From Chamaesiphon sp. (GTDB taxonomy: Bacteria; Cyanobacteriota; Cyanobacteriia; Cyanobacteriales; Chamaesiphonaceae), in contig JAJAYU010000074.1 in the NCBI GenBank assembly GCA_026786125.1, forward strand, positions 1 through 5,251: DNA of 5,251 bases, given 5' to 3'. Of this stretch, positions 3,586-5,251 are shown piece by piece. Both the position numbers and the translations under genes were made by a program. The notes beneath the pieces are model-generated. The model saw only the letters and a program-made list of their open reading frames with translations. It did not search any database and was not told the origin of the DNA. Each line of letters begins with the position of its first letter. Position 1 is the first letter of the stretch.

Positions 3586-5251
3586 CTATCTTGTTTGCTC
3601 AGGCATCCAAGTAAAATTAAAAGTTGTCCCTACACCGAGCTGAGATTCGAGTGTAATTTCGCCACCGTGAGTTTCGACTAGCTTCTTGACGATCGATAGC
3701 CCGATCCCAGTACTATTTTGATCGGTATCGGACAGTGTTTTGAAGATATCAAACACCTCTGCTTGGTTTTCTGGGGCGATCCCACGACCATTATCTGTGA
3801 CTCTAAATGTCCACAGCTTCGCATCAGGCTGGGCGGTGACTTGAATTCTACCATCGGTGCGTTCGCGTAGCGTCTCCCCTGGAGAATCGTGATGTTTATA
3901 GGCATTCCCAATCAAATTTGCTAGGACTTGACTCAACAAAACGGGATGGGTGGTAATTGGGGGTAGATCAGCGGGTAGCTCGACGACAAAACTGTCGGGA
4001 ATGCTCAAGGAATCGACGATCTCGGCTAGTAGCTGCTCGACACTAAAAGTTGCTAGACTTGTGCTAGTACTCCCGACCCGCGCATATTCTAGTAAACCAT
4101 CGATCAGGCTGTTCATACGAGCTATCCGCGCTCGCATCAAGTCTAGATTCGCGAAAATATCTGGATCCACCGTTGGCGGTAGATCCTCGCTAATCCAGGT
4201 AGCTAGGTTGGAAAACCCCCGCAATGGGGCTTTGAGGTCGTGAGAAACTGTATGGGAGAATCGATGTAACTCTTGATTGCGAAGTTCAATCAGGGCGGTG
4301 GTTTTGGTCAGCTCGACTGTTTGGGCTTGCAGATCCAATTCGAGCCGTTTGCGATCGTCAATAGCTTCGATCACCGAAATAAAATGCAGGGGCGTACCCG
4401 CAGGATCGAGCCGGATTGATACTGTCAAGTTGACCCAGACAATGTGACCCAGTTTGTGGATGTAGCGTTTTTCCATCGTATAGGTCTGGCGTTCCCCTGC
4501 TATCAGTTGGTGAGCATATTCCAGATTGATCGAGAGATCTTCAGGATGGGTGATATTTTGAAAGGTGAGATCGAGTAATTCTGCTTCCATGTATCCGACG
4601 ATCTCGCAGAGCTTGGAGTTCATTACCAGCCAGCGACCATCGAGGCTGACATGGGCGATGCCGACGGCGGCTTGATCGAATGTACTCCGAAATTGCTCTT
4701 CACTCTCTATTAGAGCTGCTTCGGCGCGTTTGCGATCGGTGATTTCTTGCACGACGATATTAACACCGATACTCTGTCCAGTTGGATCCTTGAGTGGATA
4801 ATAATTGGCGATCCAAGTCCGGTAAATTCCTGGCTGAGCATTGGTTTCACCGCTAAGTTCTAGATTTAGTAGGGGTTCTCCTGTCTCTAATACTCGTCGC
4901 AGTAGCAGTTCATTGCCATCTGCTAAGTCGCCGATCACTTCGCGGACAGTGCGCCCAATGTGATCTTCGATCGTCACGCCGTTCATTTCTGCCAGTCTTT
5001 GATTGACCCGCTGAAAGCGGAAGTCCACATCGATAGTGGTCAGACCAATCGGTGCAGTTTGATAAATGGCTTCAATTTCCACCAGTTGGCGTTGAGCTAG
5101 TGCTTGAGCCTGACGCAGTTCATCTTCTACTTGCCGCCGCTCGGTAACATCGTGGGAAATCGCCAGGATCTGTTCAACATGCCCATCTGCGTGACGCAGG
5201 GGAATCACACTCACTTCCCAGCATTTGGCTACCCCGGTCACTGTCGGACAT
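3586..5251 (-). CDS. Multi-PAS sensor histidine kinase (5' partial)
   Basis: Sensor kinase with no membrane segment in the visible part, so probably cytoplasmic. The frame stays open to the window end. The GTG at 5241 lies inside a PAS domain (GVAKCWEVSVIPLRHADG), so the true start is beyond the window. Counting from that GTG: end of PAS-A 1-38 (closing DVTERRQ), PAS-B about 52-172 (closing EITDRKRAE), PAS-C about 181-300 (closing DDRKRLE), coiled linker 300-325, H-box His334 (SHDLKAPLRG), N-box Asn446 (LIGNAYKHHD), G1 box DNGRGI 483-488, F-box VFDIFKTL 496-503 and G2 box STGIG 510-514. All catalytic motifs are intact. There is no receiver domain. The sensed signal cannot be told; no haem- or flavin-binding signature was recognised. 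A stretch around 453-461 (SPGETLRER) appears to be encoded by an interspersed repeat. It shares its catalytic layout with the kinase at 1-1390. The petD-like gene follows 132 nt downstream on the same strand. Confidence 0.93.
   Translation of the reverse strand, partial: CPTVTGVAKCWEVSVIPLRHADGHVEQILAISHDVTERRQVEDELRQAQALAQRQLVEIEAIYQTAPIGLTTIDVDFRFQRVNQRLAEMNGVTIEDHIGRTVREVIGDLADGNELLLRRVLETGEPLLNLELSGETNAQPGIYRTWIANYYPLKDPTGQSIGVNIVVQEITDRKRAEAALIESEEQFRSTFDQAAVGIAHVSLDGRWLVMNSKLCEIVGYMEAELLDLTFQNITHPEDLSINLEYAHQLIAGERQTYTMEKRYIHKLGHIVWVNLTVSIRLDPAGTPLHFISVIEAIDDRKRLELDLQAQTVELTKTTALIELRNQELHRFSHTVSHDLKAPLRGFSNLATWISEDLPPTVDPDIFANLDLMRARIARMNSLIDGLLEYARVGSTSTSLATFSVEQLLAEIVDSLSIPDSFVVELPADLPPITTHPVLLSQVLANLIGNAYKHHDSPGETLRERTDGRIQVTAQPDAKLWTFRVTDNGRGIAPENQAEVFDIFKTLSDTDQNSTGIGLSIVKKLVETHGGEITLESQLGVGTTFNFTWMPEQTR
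3859..3886 (-). repeat. Interspersed repeat inside the kinase coding sequence
   Basis: On the minus strand the segment reads TTCTCC, AGG, GGAGACGCTACGCGAACGC: a TCTCC/GGAGA hairpin followed by GCTACGCGAACGC. The hairpin core recurs in the intergenic element at 3549-3574. From memory this tail is typical of a dispersed cyanobacterial repeat. It is in frame and encodes roughly SPGETLRER (453-461), between the N-box and the next strand of the ATPase domain, a loop that tolerates length changes. Confidence 0.55.

Noticed and set aside
3678..4243. Open frames 3678-3911 (minus) and 3950-4243 (plus)
   Set aside because: Shadows of the multi-PAS kinase; serine/arginine-rich compositions typical of antisense or shifted readings.
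5241..5241. GTG at 5241 (and ATG at 5251) as the start of the minus-strand kinase
   Set aside because: GTG 5241 falls inside a PAS domain with the frame open upstream, and the ATG at 5251 is in another frame. The gene continues past the window.

Overview
The window looks like chromosomal DNA from a cyanobacterium. Three things support this: the palindrome core CGATCG is very dense (about 23 copies counted by eye in 5.25 kb, where roughly one is expected by chance; this is the core of the cyanobacterial HIP1 repeat); there are proteins clearly related to cytochrome b6 and subunit IV of the photosynthetic b6f complex; and there are short interspersed repeats of a type I recall from cyanobacterial genomes. 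The genus cannot be fixed from the sequence. A Chamaesiphon-like or other CGATCG-rich lineage is only a guess.

Layout. Plus strand, left half: the 3' part of a membrane-bound sensor histidine kinase (1-1390, cut by the window start), then a type II toxin-antitoxin pair of the HigB/HigA type, toxin first (1520-1879 and 1916-2254). The toxin has its own extended -10 promoter, which overlaps a palindrome. Minus strand, right half, read from right to left: a soluble multi-PAS histidine kinase (5251-3586, cut by the window end), a 132-nt gap holding a nested repeat and hairpin, a subunit IV (PetD)-like gene (3453-2977), and 9 nt later a divergent cytochrome b6 (PetB)-like gene (2967-2350). The two halves converge in a short gap at 2255-2349. 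No stretch longer than 132 nt lacks a gene.

The most interesting unit is the petD-like/petB-like pair. The order is reversed relative to the usual petB-petD operon, and no petC or petA is visible. The subunit IV-like protein keeps nearly all family hallmarks, including PEWY and the TLGLF end. The cytochrome b6-like protein aligns without gaps to cytochrome b6 through all haem positions. However, it has Gln where one b_n-haem histidine should be, Val where the haem c_n cysteine should be, and an altered PWD motif. This suggests a cytochrome b6f-like paralogue with changed n-side haem chemistry, possibly working with another partner or in another role.

The two kinases have closely similar catalytic halves and no response regulator nearby, so their partners are unknown. 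The minus-strand kinase lies directly upstream of the petD/petB-like pair and could be transcribed with it, but the hairpin in the gap leaves this open. That kinase also seems to carry a short interspersed repeat in frame, inside its ATPase domain.
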